Of a stretch of 64,000 bases of DNA, positions 27,600 to 38,000 are shown one piece after another. A program made the position numbers and the translations under genes. Source of the DNA: Geoalkalibacter halelectricus (GTDB lineage Bacteria > Desulfobacterota > Desulfuromonadia > Desulfuromonadales > Geoalkalibacteraceae); the NCBI RefSeq assembly GCF_025263685.1, contig NZ_CP092109.1:1-64000 (forward strand), given 5' to 3'. The notes beneath the pieces were generated by a model. The model saw nothing but the letters and a program-made list of their open reading frames with translations, ran no database searches and was not told where the DNA came from. Within the stretch, counting starts at the first letter, position 1, and each line of letters begins with the position of its first letter.

Positions 27600-28721
27600 T
27601 CAGCGCCGCTCCAGGGTGTCGCCCTGATGGGGAAAGCCGCGCAGGGCGCCGAGTTCGTCGCGGTCGCGCAGGAACGTGGGGTCGCTCTGCATGTACAGAC
27701 TGATCAACTCGGCCAGGGAGCGCAGGGCATTGAGGTGGGTGCGCTCATAGCCGTGGGAGGCGTCAACGCCGAAACAGACCAGCGCGGTGCGGATATCGTT
27801 GCCGGCCTCCACCGCCGAAGCGCTGTCGCAGCGGTAATAGCGAAACACATCGCGTTGGTGGAGGATTTCAAACTCGCGGCACAAGCCGAGCAGTTTGTGG
27901 GTGAGGTGATAGTCGAAGGGGCCGCTGGAATCCATCATCGCCACGGTCACTCCCGATTCGCGCGAATTCTGCCCCGGAGCAGGGGTGGCGTTGTCGATGC
28001 TGACCATTTCCGCTACGTCGCGATGCAGCACGGCCGAGGCGCCCGAGCCGGTTTCTTCGGAAATGGTGAACAGCAGATGGCAATCCACCGGCAGCTCGAC
28101 CCCGGCACGCGCTACCGCGGCCGCCGCGGCCAGCAAAGTGGCCACCCCGGCCTTGTTGTCCAGGTGGCGTGCGTTGACAAATCCGTTGACCAGTTCCGGG
28201 GCGGCATCAAAGGCCAGATAATCCCCCACGTTGAAGCCCTGGCGCGCCAAATCCTGGCGATTGTTGCAGACCGCGTCGACCCGCACCTCGACCTGGTTCC
28301 AGGCCACCGGCTGCGTATCGACCTCTTCGTTGAAGGTGTGCCCCGAGGCCTTGAGAGGCAGGACCGTGCCGCGAAAGCAACCCTTGTCGGTAAAAATGCT
28401 CACCCGCGCGCCCTCGGCAAAACGACTCGACCAGTGGCCGATGGGCACGATTTCCAATCGCCCATTGTCCTTGAGGGTTTTGACCATGGCCCCGGTGGTG
28501 TCGAGATGCACCACCAGCGCGCGATCGGGGCTGCGCTGGCGGCCCGTGAGATCGGCACGGATGGCGCCGCGTCGCGTCAACTCAAAGGGGATGCCGAGCC
28601 GCTCCAGTTCTTCGCCGACGTAATGGACAATCTGGTCGGTGTAACCCGTGGGGCTGGCAATGTTGAGCAAATGCACCAGTTGCTTGGACAGATAATCAAG
28701 GTCGATGGAAAGTCTTTGCAT
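27600..28721 (-). CDS. NAGGN-cluster M42 family peptidase
   Basis: A 373-residue dinuclear metallo-aminopeptidase-like enzyme. Ligand motifs are visible: LVVHLDTTG (His, Asp), HLDNKAGVATLL (Asp), ISEETGSGAS (Glu pair), VSIDNATPAPGQ (Asp) and HGYERTHLNAL (His). Members encoded next to N-acetylglutaminylglutamine amide synthesis genes form a distinct subgroup, presumably for turnover of the dipeptide or a related peptide; its true substrate is not known. Transcribed after asnO and ngg, with a palindromic repeat in the 103-base gap. AGAGAG precedes the ATG. Confidence 0.88.
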   Translation of the reverse strand: MQRLSIDLDYLSKQLVHLLNIASPTGYTDQIVHYVGEELERLGIPFELTRRGAIRADLTGRQRSPDRALVVHLDTTGAMVKTLKDNGRLEIVPIGHWSSRFAEGARVSIFTDKGCFRGTVLPLKASGHTFNEEVDTQPVAWNQVEVRVDAVCNNRQDLARQGFNVGDYLAFDAAPELVNGFVNARHLDNKAGVATLLAAAAAVARAGVELPVDCHLLFTISEETGSGASAVLHRDVAEMVSIDNATPAPGQNSRESGVTVAMMDSSGPFDYHLTHKLLGLCREFEILHQRDVFRYYRCDSASAVEAGNDIRTALVCFGVDASHGYERTHLNALRSLAELISLYMQSDPTFLRDRDELGALRGFPHQGDTLERR

Positions 28722-28752
28722 GAAATCTCTCTTGCGGGCAATGCGCCCCTAC

Positions 28753-28828
28753 CTGGGAGGCTGTCGGACTATCCGGGCCAAACAGCCGGATTTGCAGCCG
28801 GCTCTTGGATAGTCCGACAGCCTCCTAG
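28753..28828. repeat. CTAG-ended palindromic repeat, copy 1 (short)
   Basis: A 76-bp element: left end CTGGGAGGCTGTCGGACTAT, right end ATAGTCCGACAGCCTCCTAG, 19-bp perfect inverted arms. The inner part reads CCAAACAGCCGGATTTGCAG. It sits between ngg and the peptidase gene, and its terminal CTAG contributes the TAG stop of ngg (28825-28827). Confidence 0.9.
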
Positions 28829-30564
28829 CGCACCGTCTGCGGAAACAGCAGGTCGATGAATCGCTGGGCGGTGGGCGCCGGTTCATGGTTGGCCAGGCCG
28901 GGCCGCTCGTTGGCTTCGATAATGACGTATTCGGGCGAATCCACACCCTTGGGCACGATGAAATCCAGACCGACCACCGGGATGTCCAAGGCACGCGCGG
29001 CGGCAACGGCCGCCTGCTTGAGTTCAGGGTGCACCTGGTCGGTCAGGTCATGGATAGTGGCACCGGTGTGCAGGTTGGCGGTGTCGCGTACGGTGAGCAG
29101 CTTCTGGGCAGGCAGCACTTCATCCATGCGGTGGCCGGACGCCATCACGCAGCGCTCGGTTTCCGCATCCAGGGGGATGGTGCTTTCCCCGCCCGTAGCC
29201 GCGGCCCGACGGCGACTTTGCTTTTCGATCAGTTCGCGCACGGTGTGGCGTCCATTGCCTACCACGCATGGCGGCCGACGCACGGCGGCGGCCACCACCG
29301 CGAAATCAATGACGATGACGCGCAGATCCTGGCCCGGCACGTACTCCTCGAGAAGCACCTTGGCGCAGATTTGTCGTGCCTTCTCGACCGCCTCCGTCAC
29401 CTCATCGAGAGTGCGCAGATTCACGCACACCCCCTTGCCCTGTTCACCGCGCGCCGGCTTGACCACCAGGGCACCGCATTCGGCAAGAAAGGCCGCGTTG
29501 TCAGCCGCATCGCCGGCCTGGCGCTGGCGCGGCAAACGCAATCCGGCATACTGAAGAATCCGCCAGGTGACCTCCTTGTCGTCGCAGCGGCTCATGGCCA
29601 CGGCGTCGGTCAACTGGGAAAGCGACTCCCGACAGTGAACGGTGCGCCCGCCGTGACTGAGGGCGAAAAAGCCGTTGGCGGCGTCGAGGATCTCGACCAC
29701 GATGCCGCGCCGGCGCGCCTCATCGACAATGATCGCGGCGTAGGGATTGAGGGTTTCACTGACCGAGGGCCCCATGAACAGCGGTTCGTTGATGGGATTT
29801 TTGTGCTTGATGCAGAACGCCGGAATGCGCTGAAAGCCCATTTTCGCGTAAAGGGCGATGGCCTGGCGGTTTTCATGCAACACCGAAAGATCCATGAAGG
29901 CGCGGCCGCGAGCCAGAAAATGTCCGGCCAGATATTCCGTCAAGGCTTGGCCCACCCCCGGATGGGGCGACTGCGGGGCAACCGCCAGACACCAGAGGCT
30001 TGAGCCGTTTTCCGGATCGGCGAAGGCGTTGCGGTGATCCACGCCGGTGGCGGTGCCGATGATCTCCCCCGAAACCTCATCGACGGCCACCAGATAAGTA
30101 AGCACCCGGGAGCCACGGTGGCGCCAGACAAAATCCGGGTCCACCGGCACCATCTGGCGCGCGGCGTAGATGCGGTTGATCTCGGCGGCTTCGGCTTCAC
30201 TCTGAAGGCGCCGCACCACGAACCCGCGCGGGGGCATGGCGGCGGGCCGGTAGTCGCTCAGCCACAGCCGGTAGGTGTCGGAGGGATCAAGAAAAAGCTC
30301 CTGCGGTCGCTTGGACAGCACCACATGAGGATCGGGCACGTAGAGAGCGACGTCGCGCCGACCGCGTTCCTCATGACAAAGGGCGTCGGCCAGGCCCTGC
30401 GGATCGCTGAAGGTGTGGGCGAAGATCAGCCGCCCCCAGCCGCAGTCGATTTCGGCCGCTTGGGGCAACTTTCTGGCCTGGGGGCCCGAGGGCTCGGTCC
30501 AGCTGCGCAAGGTTGGTGAATGCAGCCGCTCGAAACGGTGCCGGCGGTTTTTCTTATCGGCCAT
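28825..30564 (-). CDS. ngg: N-acetylglutaminylglutamine synthetase (GNAT/ATP-grasp)
   Basis: A 579-residue bifunctional enzyme that builds the dipeptide N-acetylglutaminylglutamine, precursor of the osmoprotectant NAGGN. The N-terminal half holds a GNAT acetyltransferase domain (about 110-280, VGQALTEYLAGHFLARGRAFMDLSV). The C-terminal half is an ATP-grasp ligase (about 300-575) with VVKPARGEQGKGVCVN and GLDFIVPKGVDSPEYVIIEANERPGL. GGGAGGT precedes the ATG. It lies 54 bases after asnO. The last codon before the TAG joins directly to a palindromic repeat, so the C-terminus may have been altered slightly by insertion; the catalytic part is complete. Confidence 0.93.
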   Translation of the reverse strand: MADKKNRRHRFERLHSPTLRSWTEPSGPQARKLPQAAEIDCGWGRLIFAHTFSDPQGLADALCHEERGRRDVALYVPDPHVVLSKRPQELFLDPSDTYRLWLSDYRPAAMPPRGFVVRRLQSEAEAAEINRIYAARQMVPVDPDFVWRHRGSRVLTYLVAVDEVSGEIIGTATGVDHRNAFADPENGSSLWCLAVAPQSPHPGVGQALTEYLAGHFLARGRAFMDLSVLHENRQAIALYAKMGFQRIPAFCIKHKNPINEPLFMGPSVSETLNPYAAIIVDEARRRGIVVEILDAANGFFALSHGGRTVHCRESLSQLTDAVAMSRCDDKEVTWRILQYAGLRLPRQRQAGDAADNAAFLAECGALVVKPARGEQGKGVCVNLRTLDEVTEAVEKARQICAKVLLEEYVPGQDLRVIVIDFAVVAAAVRRPPCVVGNGRHTVRELIEKQSRRRAAATGGESTIPLDAETERCVMASGHRMDEVLPAQKLLTVRDTANLHTGATIHDLTDQVHPELKQAAVAAARALDIPVVGLDFIVPKGVDSPEYVIIEANERPGLANHEPAPTAQRFIDLLFPQTVR

Positions 30565-30618
30565 GAATTACCTCCCTGGCACTGCGCGAACCTTGATCGA
30601 GCGCGTGCCGAGACGCCT

Positions 30619-32391
30619 TCAGATGCCACGCAATTGCAGCCAGTATTCCAGCAGCGCTACCTGCCAGAGCTTGGAGCCGCGCAGGGGTGTAATATGCCGC
30701 TCGGGCTCGGCGAGCAGCCGCTCCACGGCCGCGGGCTGGAACAGGCCGCGGCGGCGCGCCTCGGGACGTTGCAGGATATCGCGGACAAATTCCAGGTAGG
30801 GACCGCGAATGTATTTGAGCGCAGGGACCGGAAAATAACCCTTGGGGCGGTCGATCACCGCCGCGGGGATAACCTGGCGCGCTGCCTCCTTGAGCACATA
30901 CTTGCCCCCTTCGGCGACCTTGTAGCGCGCCGGAATGCGCGCCGCCAGTTCCACCAGTTCATGATCGAGAAACGGGACCCGCGCCTCCAGGCCCCAGGCC
31001 ATGGTCATATTGTCCACCCGCTTGACGGGATCATCGACCAGCATGATGGTGGTATCGAGCCGCAGGGCCTTATCAACGCCGTCGGAAGCGCCGGGGCGCG
31101 CGAAATGTTCCGCGACAAAGGCGCGGGCGTGATCGTCTCCGAGCAGGTCGGGATGAATCAGGCCGGCCATCTCGGCGTGGTCGCGGTCGCAAAACACCCG
31201 GCAGTAATCGGCGACGGGATCGCGGCTGTCCAGCAGGGGCGGATACCAGTGATAGCCGGCGAATACCTCATCGGCGCCCTGACCGCTCTGCACCACCTTG
31301 ACATCCTTGCTGACCTCCTCGGAGAGCAGGTAAAATCCCACCGCGTCATGGCTGATCATGGGTTCGGACATGGCCCCCACCGCCTGGCCGAGAGCGGGCA
31401 GCAGGCGCGCGCTGTCGACGAAAATCCGATGATGCTCGGTGCCGTAATGGGCGGCGATGAGATCCGAATACTGAAATTCATCGCCCTTTTCTTCTCCGAC
31501 GCTCTCAAATCCCACCGAGTAGGTCTTGAGCCCCTTTTGTCCCTGCTCGGCCAGCAACCCGACGATCAGGCTCGAATCCAGCCCGCCGGAGAGCAGCGCC
31601 CCCACCGGCACGTCCGCGAGCAAACGCCGGCGCACGGCGCGCGTGACCCCGTCGAGAACCAGTTCGCGCCATTCCTCGAAGGGACGGGTCGCGTCGCCGG
31701 GTTGGCGTTCGAAGCGCGGCTCCCAGAAGCATTTCGCCTCTCCAAGACTCTGCGGCTCGACGCGCAGGGTGTGGCCCGGGGCCAGCTTGCGGACTCCGCG
31801 CAAGATGGTGTGCGGCGCCGGCACCACGGCATGAAAGCTCAGGTAATAATGCAGGGCGACCGGATCGATGCGCGTGTCGACGCCACCGGCGGCAAGCAGC
31901 GCCGGCAACGAACTGGCCAGGCGCAGACCGCCCTCGACCTCGGCATAGTAGAGGGGCTTGATCCCGAGCCGGTCGCGCCCCAGCAGCACCCGCCCGCTGT
32001 CACGCTCCCACAGGGCGAAGGCGAACATGCCGTTGAGACGCTGCACGAAATCCTCGCCCCAGGCGTGATAAGCCTTGAGCAGCACTTCCGTGTCGCCGCG
32101 GGAAAAAAAGCGATAGCCCTTGGTCTCCAACTCCCGGCGCAGTTCGGGATAGTTGTAGATGGCGCCGTTGTAGACGATGCCCAGCCCCAATTCGGCGTCG
32201 AACATGGGCTGCTGGGCCTTTTCGCTCAAATCGATGATTTTCAGGCGCCGGTGCCCGAAGGCGAGCTGTTTCTGGCTCCAGACCCCCGCGGCGTCGGGAC
32301 CGCGCGGGACCATGTGCGAGGTCATGGCGGAAACGGCCGCCAGGTCCGCAATCGCACCGTCGAAACGTATGTCGCCGCAAATTCCACACAT
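30619..32391 (-). CDS. asnO: N-acetylglutaminylglutamine amidotransferase
   Basis: A 590-residue asparagine synthetase-like enzyme that amidates N-acetylglutaminylglutamine to NAGGN. The glutaminase domain starts MCGICGDIRF with nucleophile Cys2 and has RGPDAAGVW. The synthetase domain has the PP-loop LLSGGLDSSLIVGLL and QGADEVFAGY. Length and order match the NAGGN-type subgroup, and the downstream ngg and M42 genes make this assignment firm over plain AsnB. It is first gene of the cluster behind a good promoter at 32430-32458; AAAGGAA precedes the ATG. Confidence 0.93.
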   Translation of the reverse strand: MCGICGDIRFDGAIADLAAVSAMTSHMVPRGPDAAGVWSQKQLAFGHRRLKIIDLSEKAQQPMFDAELGLGIVYNGAIYNYPELRRELETKGYRFFSRGDTEVLLKAYHAWGEDFVQRLNGMFAFALWERDSGRVLLGRDRLGIKPLYYAEVEGGLRLASSLPALLAAGGVDTRIDPVALHYYLSFHAVVPAPHTILRGVRKLAPGHTLRVEPQSLGEAKCFWEPRFERQPGDATRPFEEWRELVLDGVTRAVRRRLLADVPVGALLSGGLDSSLIVGLLAEQGQKGLKTYSVGFESVGEEKGDEFQYSDLIAAHYGTEHHRIFVDSARLLPALGQAVGAMSEPMISHDAVGFYLLSEEVSKDVKVVQSGQGADEVFAGYHWYPPLLDSRDPVADYCRVFCDRDHAEMAGLIHPDLLGDDHARAFVAEHFARPGASDGVDKALRLDTTIMLVDDPVKRVDNMTMAWGLEARVPFLDHELVELAARIPARYKVAEGGKYVLKEAARQVIPAAVIDRPKGYFPVPALKYIRGPYLEFVRDILQRPEARRRGLFQPAAVERLLAEPERHITPLRGSKLWQVALLEYWLQLRGI

Positions 32392-32429
32392 GGCACTGTT
32401 CCTTTCGCAAATTCCAACAAAATTTTGTA

Positions 32430-32458
32430 ACTATAACAAATGGCCTGCCGCATCTCAA
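32430..32458 (-). promoter_or_regulatory. Promoter of the NAGGN operon
   Basis: On the minus strand TTGAGA (32453-32458), 17 bases, TATAGT (32430-32435). A CAAAATTTTG palindrome (32418-32427) lies right at the expected transcription start and could be an operator. Both hexamers match five of six bases. Confidence 0.6.
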
Positions 32459-32648
32459 ACCGCGGCCCTGGCGAAGCCAAGCAAAACCTCGACCAAATCC
32501 TGGCGCGTCGAATGCGGTTTTAGCGGCACCAGTTTTTTGGATTGACCCGCGCTCCCCGGAACACCTGACATAATCACCCGTTTTGGGGTATACTGGCGCG
32601 GTTGTTTTCGCCGGCGGATTTCTCTTCTTATTTTCTCGGGACTTTTTC

Positions 32649-33194
32649 ATGCTTGGTTGGATCGGAGCGCTCTGGGGACTGGGCGCCATCACTCTGCTTC
32701 TTACCAGTGCCGTAGTGCGGCTCGGCAAGATCGGCACGGCCGCTTTCGACTTTCCCTTTGCCTGGTTTCACTGGTTGATTTTGGCCGCCACCCTGGTGTT
32801 CATGGCCTACTCGGAGGGCTATCGCGGCTTTCAGCGCGGTTTTTCGCCGCGTGTTGCCGCCCGCGCCCGCTACCTGCGCGACCATCCCGTGGCGACCCAT
32901 GTGCTGCTCGCGCCGCTGTTCTGCATGGGCTTTATCCACGCAACCCGCCGCCGCAAGCTGACCGCCCTGATCCTGACCAGCGCCATCATCCTGCTCATCG
33001 CCCTGGTGCGCCTGCTGCCTCAACCCTGGCGCGGCATCATCGACCTGGGCGTGGTGGTCGGCCTGGGCTGGGGCGTCATCTCGCTGCTGGTGTTCGCCGC
33101 GCGCGCCCTGAGCGGCGCTCCACCGGCGGCCGATCCCGAGGTACCAGTCGCCGTGACGCCGCCCCAACACCCCGCGCCCCCGAAAACGGCATGA
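32649..33194 (+). CDS. Multi-pass membrane protein of unknown function
   Basis: A 181-residue membrane protein with about four hydrophobic helices: LGWIGALWGLGAITLLLTSAVV (1-22), FHWLILAATLVFMAY, KLTALILTSAIILLIALVRLL and IIDLGVVVGLGWGVISLLVFAA, then a Pro-rich tail. The ATG at 32649 starts directly at the first helix; the TTG start 22 codons earlier adds another hydrophobic segment and cannot be ruled out. The stop overlaps the next gene as ATGA, so the two are translationally coupled. No family recognised. Confidence 0.65.
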   Translation: MLGWIGALWGLGAITLLLTSAVVRLGKIGTAAFDFPFAWFHWLILAATLVFMAYSEGYRGFQRGFSPRVAARARYLRDHPVATHVLLAPLFCMGFIHATRRRKLTALILTSAIILLIALVRLLPQPWRGIIDLGVVVGLGWGVISLLVFAARALSGAPPAADPEVPVAVTPPQHPAPPKTA

Positions 33195-33364
33195 TTATTC
33201 TTCTGTCCATCCCTTTCGGTATCCTGTTCGCGGTCCTGGCATTGCTCTGCTACCGGCACCGACACCCGAAACACGCCGCGGTTTTCGGCCTGCTCGCCTG
33301 CCTGGCCCTGGCCACGGGTGCCGTTTCGGCCTGGGCGTCCTATTGGCTTGCCGGGGCGCTGTGA
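33191..33364 (+). CDS. Small two-helix membrane protein
   Basis: A 57-residue protein starting MIILLSIPFGILFAVLALLC, with a basic loop YRHRHPKHAA and a second helix FGLLACLALATGAVSAWASYWLAG. The ATG overlaps the stop of the preceding membrane-protein gene (ATGA), a sign of real coupled translation. The pair probably acts together in the inner membrane; the role is unknown. malQ follows 88 bases later. Confidence 0.6.
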   Translation: MIILLSIPFGILFAVLALLCYRHRHPKHAAVFGLLACLALATGAVSAWASYWLAGAL

Positions 33365-33452
33365 ACCCGGGCGCCGGGCACTGCGCCGCTTTAAATTCGC
33401 TGACTCTCTGCCATAATTGAGCATCGCCAGGTTTTTCTTTCGGGAGGATTCC

Positions 33453-34967
33453 ATGACCCTGACCCGCTCCAGCGGCATTCTGCTGCATCCCACCTCCTTG
33501 CCGGGTCCCGGCCCCATCGGTTCCCTGGGCGCCGAGGCCTACGCCTTCGTCGACTTTCTCGCCGATACGGGCCAGAGCGTCTGGCAGATTCTGCCCTTGA
33601 ATCCCACCGGCTACGGTGATTCACCCTACAGCGCGTTCTCGGCCTTTGCCGGCAATCCGCTGCTCGTCTCCCTGGCGGAGTTGGTCGCCTGGGGCGATCT
33701 GGACCGCAAGGATCTGCCGCACGCGCCGCCGCACAGCCCCTACCGGGTCGATTTCGGCCGCGCTCATCAGGAGAAGGAAAGCCTGCTGCGCAAGGCCGCG
33801 CAGCGCTTTCGCGCCCAGGCCTCGCCCGAACGACGCCAGGCTTTCGACGCCTTCTGCGCGGAGCAGGGCTACTGGCTGCACGACTATGTGCTGTATCGCG
33901 CCCTGCGGGAAAAGTTCGAGGACCGACCGTGGAACCTTTGGCCCAAGGCGTTGCGCAGTCGCGACGGGCAGGCCCTGGAGAAGGCGCATCAGGAGTTGCA
34001 GGAGGATCTGCATTGGCGCCGCTACGCCCAATTCGTCTTTTTCACCCAATGGTTCGCCTTGAAGACCTACGCCAACGAGCAAGGCATCCGCATCTTCGGC
34101 GACATCCCCATCTTCGTGGCCTTCGATTCGGTGGACGTCTGGGCCAATCAGCACCTCTTTCACCTCGACACGGAGGGCAACCCCACCATCGTCGCCGGCG
34201 TTCCCCCCGACTATTTCAGCGCCACCGGGCAGCGTTGGGGCAATCCCCTGTACCGTTGGGAGCGGATGGCCGCTCAGGGCTATTCCTGGTGGATCGCGCG
34301 CTTTCGCTGGAATCTGACCCAGACCGATCTGGTGCGCATCGACCACTTCCGCGGCTTTGAAGCCTGCTGGGCGATTCCCGCCGAGGAGGAAACGGCCGTC
34401 AACGGTGAGTGGACCGAAGGGCCGCGCGACGGTATTTTTCAAGCTCTCAACCAGGCTCTGGGAGAGGTCCCCATCATCGCCGAGGATCTCGGGCTCATCA
34501 CTCCCGAGGTCGAGGCCCTGCGCGACCGCTTCGGCTTTCCCGGCATGAAAATTCTCCAGTTCGCCTTCGGCGGCGAGCCCGACAACCCCTATCTGCCCCA
34601 CAACCTGGAGCGCAACAGCCTGGTCTATACCGGCACCCACGACAACAACACCACCCTGGGCTGGTGGCAGGAGTTGAGCAAAAAAGAAAAGGACGAGGTG
34701 CGCGCCTATTTGGGCCACGGCCTGCGCGACATGCCCTGGGATCTCAACCGCGCGGCCATGGCGGCGGTCTCCAACCTGTGCATTCTGCCCATGCAGGACA
34801 TTCTCGGACTCGGTGGCGAGGGCCGCATGAACCTGCCCGGCGAGGGCACGGGCAACTGGGACTGGCGCTTTGCCGAGGAGCAGCTCAGCGATGCCGTCCG
34901 GCAACGACTCGGTGAGATGACGCGCCGCTACGGGCGGGCCCCGCAAGGATGGGCCTGTCGTCTATGA
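33453..34967 (+). CDS. malQ: 4-alpha-glucanotransferase (amylomaltase)
   Basis: A GH77 enzyme of 504 residues that transfers alpha-1,4-glucan segments, used in glycogen or maltodextrin metabolism. Hallmarks: RSSGILLHPTSLPGP at the start, SPYSAFSAFAGNPLL, DIPIFVAFDSVDVW, the nucleophile region LVRIDHFRGFEACWAIP, the acid/base region IIAEDLG and GTHDNNTT. GGGAGGA lies six bases before the ATG. No other glycogen genes are adjacent. Confidence 0.96.
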   Translation: MTLTRSSGILLHPTSLPGPGPIGSLGAEAYAFVDFLADTGQSVWQILPLNPTGYGDSPYSAFSAFAGNPLLVSLAELVAWGDLDRKDLPHAPPHSPYRVDFGRAHQEKESLLRKAAQRFRAQASPERRQAFDAFCAEQGYWLHDYVLYRALREKFEDRPWNLWPKALRSRDGQALEKAHQELQEDLHWRRYAQFVFFTQWFALKTYANEQGIRIFGDIPIFVAFDSVDVWANQHLFHLDTEGNPTIVAGVPPDYFSATGQRWGNPLYRWERMAAQGYSWWIARFRWNLTQTDLVRIDHFRGFEACWAIPAEEETAVNGEWTEGPRDGIFQALNQALGEVPIIAEDLGLITPEVEALRDRFGFPGMKILQFAFGGEPDNPYLPHNLERNSLVYTGTHDNNTTLGWWQELSKKEKDEVRAYLGHGLRDMPWDLNRAAMAAVSNLCILPMQDILGLGGEGRMNLPGEGTGNWDWRFAEEQLSDAVRQRLGEMTRRYGRAPQGWACRL

Positions 34968-35069
34968 TGCTTTTTTTGGCGGCTGTGATATAAGAAGGGA
35001 ATCTGCTTTCCATCTACGTTCATAAATTCGTCGGCCCGGCGGCCGGCCCTCTCCCCCCTTAGTGAACCG

Positions 35070-38000
35070 ATGAATCTTGCCGAACGTTTCAAGGATGCCT
35101 GCGGCTTCGGCCTGCTCGCCCATATCAAGAATCAGCCCAGCCACGCCCTGGTGCAGGACGCCATCCGGGCCCTGGCGCGCATGATGCACCGCGGCGCGGT
35201 GGCCGCCGACGGCAAAACCGGCGACGGCAGCGGCTTGCTCTGCGCCATGCCGGGGCGCTTCATGCGCCGCGTCGCCGAGGAGCAGGGGGTCTCCCTGCCC
35301 GAGCAGTTCGCCGTGGCCATGCTCTTTCTCAGCGATGTCGAAGCACAATTGCGGATGTTTCGCGAGGAGTGCGAGAAAAACGACCTGCAAGTGCTGCTGG
35401 TTCGCGAGGTGCCGGTGGATACCGAAGCCCTCGGCGAGTATGCTCTGAAGCGCCTGCCCGCGATTTACCAGGCCTTCGTGGTTCCGGCGGCGCTGGTGGC
35501 CACACGCCGCTTCGATGCCCTGCTCTACCTCACCCGCAAGCAGGTGGAGCGACGCCTGGCCGCGGAGCGCGAATTCTACATCCCCTCCTTCTCGCGGCGC
35601 ACCCTCTCCTACAAGGGGCTGGTCATGCCGGCGCATATCCGCACCCTCTATCCCGATCTGCAACAAAGCGACTTTGAAAGCTCTTTCGTCCTCTTTCATC
35701 AGCGCTTCTCCACCAACACCCTGCCGCAATGGCGCCTGGCCCAGCCGCTGCGCGCCCTGGCCCATAACGGCGAAATCAACTCGCTGCAGGCCAACCGCTT
35801 CAACGCCCTACACAAATTCAACGACGCGCACAGCCCGGTATTTTCCGACGCGGAGTTGGCTCAACTGTTTCCCATCATCGAGGAGGGCGGCAGCGACAGC
35901 GCCAGCCTCGACAATATGTTCGAGTTCCTGCTCGCCAACGGGGTCGACTTCTTCAAGGCGATTCGCGCCCTGATTCCGCCGCCGCGGCACAACGTGGCGC
36001 ACATGCCGGCGCGGCTGCGCTCCTTTTACGAATACCTGTCCTCGGCCTATGAGCCCTGGGACGGCCCGGCGGCGGTGAGCGTCACCGACGGGCGCTACGT
36101 GGGCTGCATTCTCGACAGAAACGGCCTGCGCCCGGCCAAGTACATCCTCACCACCGACGAGCGCCTGCTCATCGCCAGCGAATACGGCGTGCTCGACGTG
36201 CCGCCGGAAAAAATCCGCGAACGCGGGCGGTTGCAAAGCGGCCAGATGATGGCCGTCGATCTGGAGCAGGGGCAGATTTTCCATACCCGCGACATCGATC
36301 GCTACCTCATGGATTCACAGCCCTACAGCGAATGGCTCACCGCCCACACCTATTACCTGCAGGAGTTCATCGAGCATCAGTTCGACGACCTCTCCGACTG
36401 CGAGGTGCCCGATCTGGCCTTGCGCCAGCGCTGCTTCAACCTGACCCACGAAACCCTGGAGATCATCATTCGGCCCATGCTCGACGGGGGGAAGGAACCC
36501 ACGGGCTCCATGGGCGACGACACGCCCATGGCGGCCTTCTCCACCGAGAGGCGTAATTTCAGCGACTTCTTCCGCCAGAAGTTCGCCCAGGTGACCAACC
36601 CGCCCATCGACCCCTATCGCGAGAAGGCAGTCATGTCGGCGACCATCGGCTTCGGCGAGCTCGGCAATCCCCTCATCGAGACCGCCCAGCGCGCCCGGCG
36701 CCTGAAAAGCATCTCGCCCATCCTCTCGCGTGACATCCTCGAGGCGCTGCTCTCCTTCGGCGATCCCAAGCGACCGCGTTTCGAGGAGGCCTATCGCTAC
36801 CGCATCTTTCCCACCACCTTTGCCAGCGATCTCAAAAACAGCCTCGCGGCTCTGGGCGAAACCATCGTCGCGGCGGTGCGCGAAGAAGGCGTGCGCATCA
36901 TCGTGCTCGACGACCGCTCCGTCGATGCCGACCACAAACCCATGCCCATGGCCATGGCGGTGGGCTACGTCAACCAGAAACTGCTGCGCGAAGGGTTGCG
37001 CAACCGCGTCAACCTGGTGGCCGTCAGCGGCGAGGTGACCGACCCCCACGGCGCCTGCGTGCTGCTGGGCATCGGGGCCATGGCCGTCTACCCCTGGCTG
37101 CTCTACGCCACCGGCTACGATCTGTGCCGCGCCAAGGGTCTCTCACCCCGAGAAACTCGGCGCTCGCTGAAAAACATCTACGACGCCATGACCAAGGGTG
37201 TGCTCAAGGTCATGTCGAAGATGGGCATCAGCACCGTTTCGAGCTACCGCAACGCCGCTCTGTTCGACATCATCGGGCTGTCACGCGACATCGTCGCAGA
37301 TTGCTTCCCTCACACCGCCCCGCACCTGCCGGGACTTGACTACGCCGCCATCGAGGAGCGCGTCACGCGCGCCCACCGCCAGGTTTTCCAGCGCGACTGG
37401 ATGACGCCCGCCTACCCCTTGCGCATCGGCAGTCTCTACCAGGACAATGCCGCAAGCGAGTATCACGATTTCAGCGCCCACAAGGTCGTGGCCATGCACG
37501 CCTTCGCCAACAGCCTGGAGCGCGCTGACTATCTGAAGTTCCGCAGCCTCATCGAAGGACGCGGCCTGCGCTTCATCCGCGACTTTCTGACCTGGAACAA
37601 CGCCGCCAAGCCCTTGCCCCTCGCCGAGGTCGAACCGGTGGAAGCCATCACCCGGCGATTCGATTCGGCCGCCATGTCCCTGGGCTCCATCTCTCCGGAG
37701 TGCCATGAAGCCCTGGCCGAGGCCATGAACATCCTCGGCGGCTGCTCCAACAGCGGCGAGGGCGGCGAGGATCCGGCCCGCTACGAGAGCGTGCGCAACA
37801 GCAAGATCAAGCAGATCGCCTCGGGCCGCTTCGGCGTCACTCCGGCTTACCTGCGCAGCGCCACGCAGATCCAGATCAAGATCGCCCAGGGCGCCAAACC
37901 TGGTGAAGGCGGCCAGTTGCCCGGCGACAAGGTGACGCCGCTCATCGCCACTCTGCGCTACACGGTTCCGGGGGTGACGCTCATCTCCCCGCCACCCCAT

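Noticed and set aside
30520-32430. A 636-codon open frame opposite asnO
   Set aside because: Antisense shadow of a well-supported enzyme gene; the translation is Gln/Gly/His-rich and without motifs.
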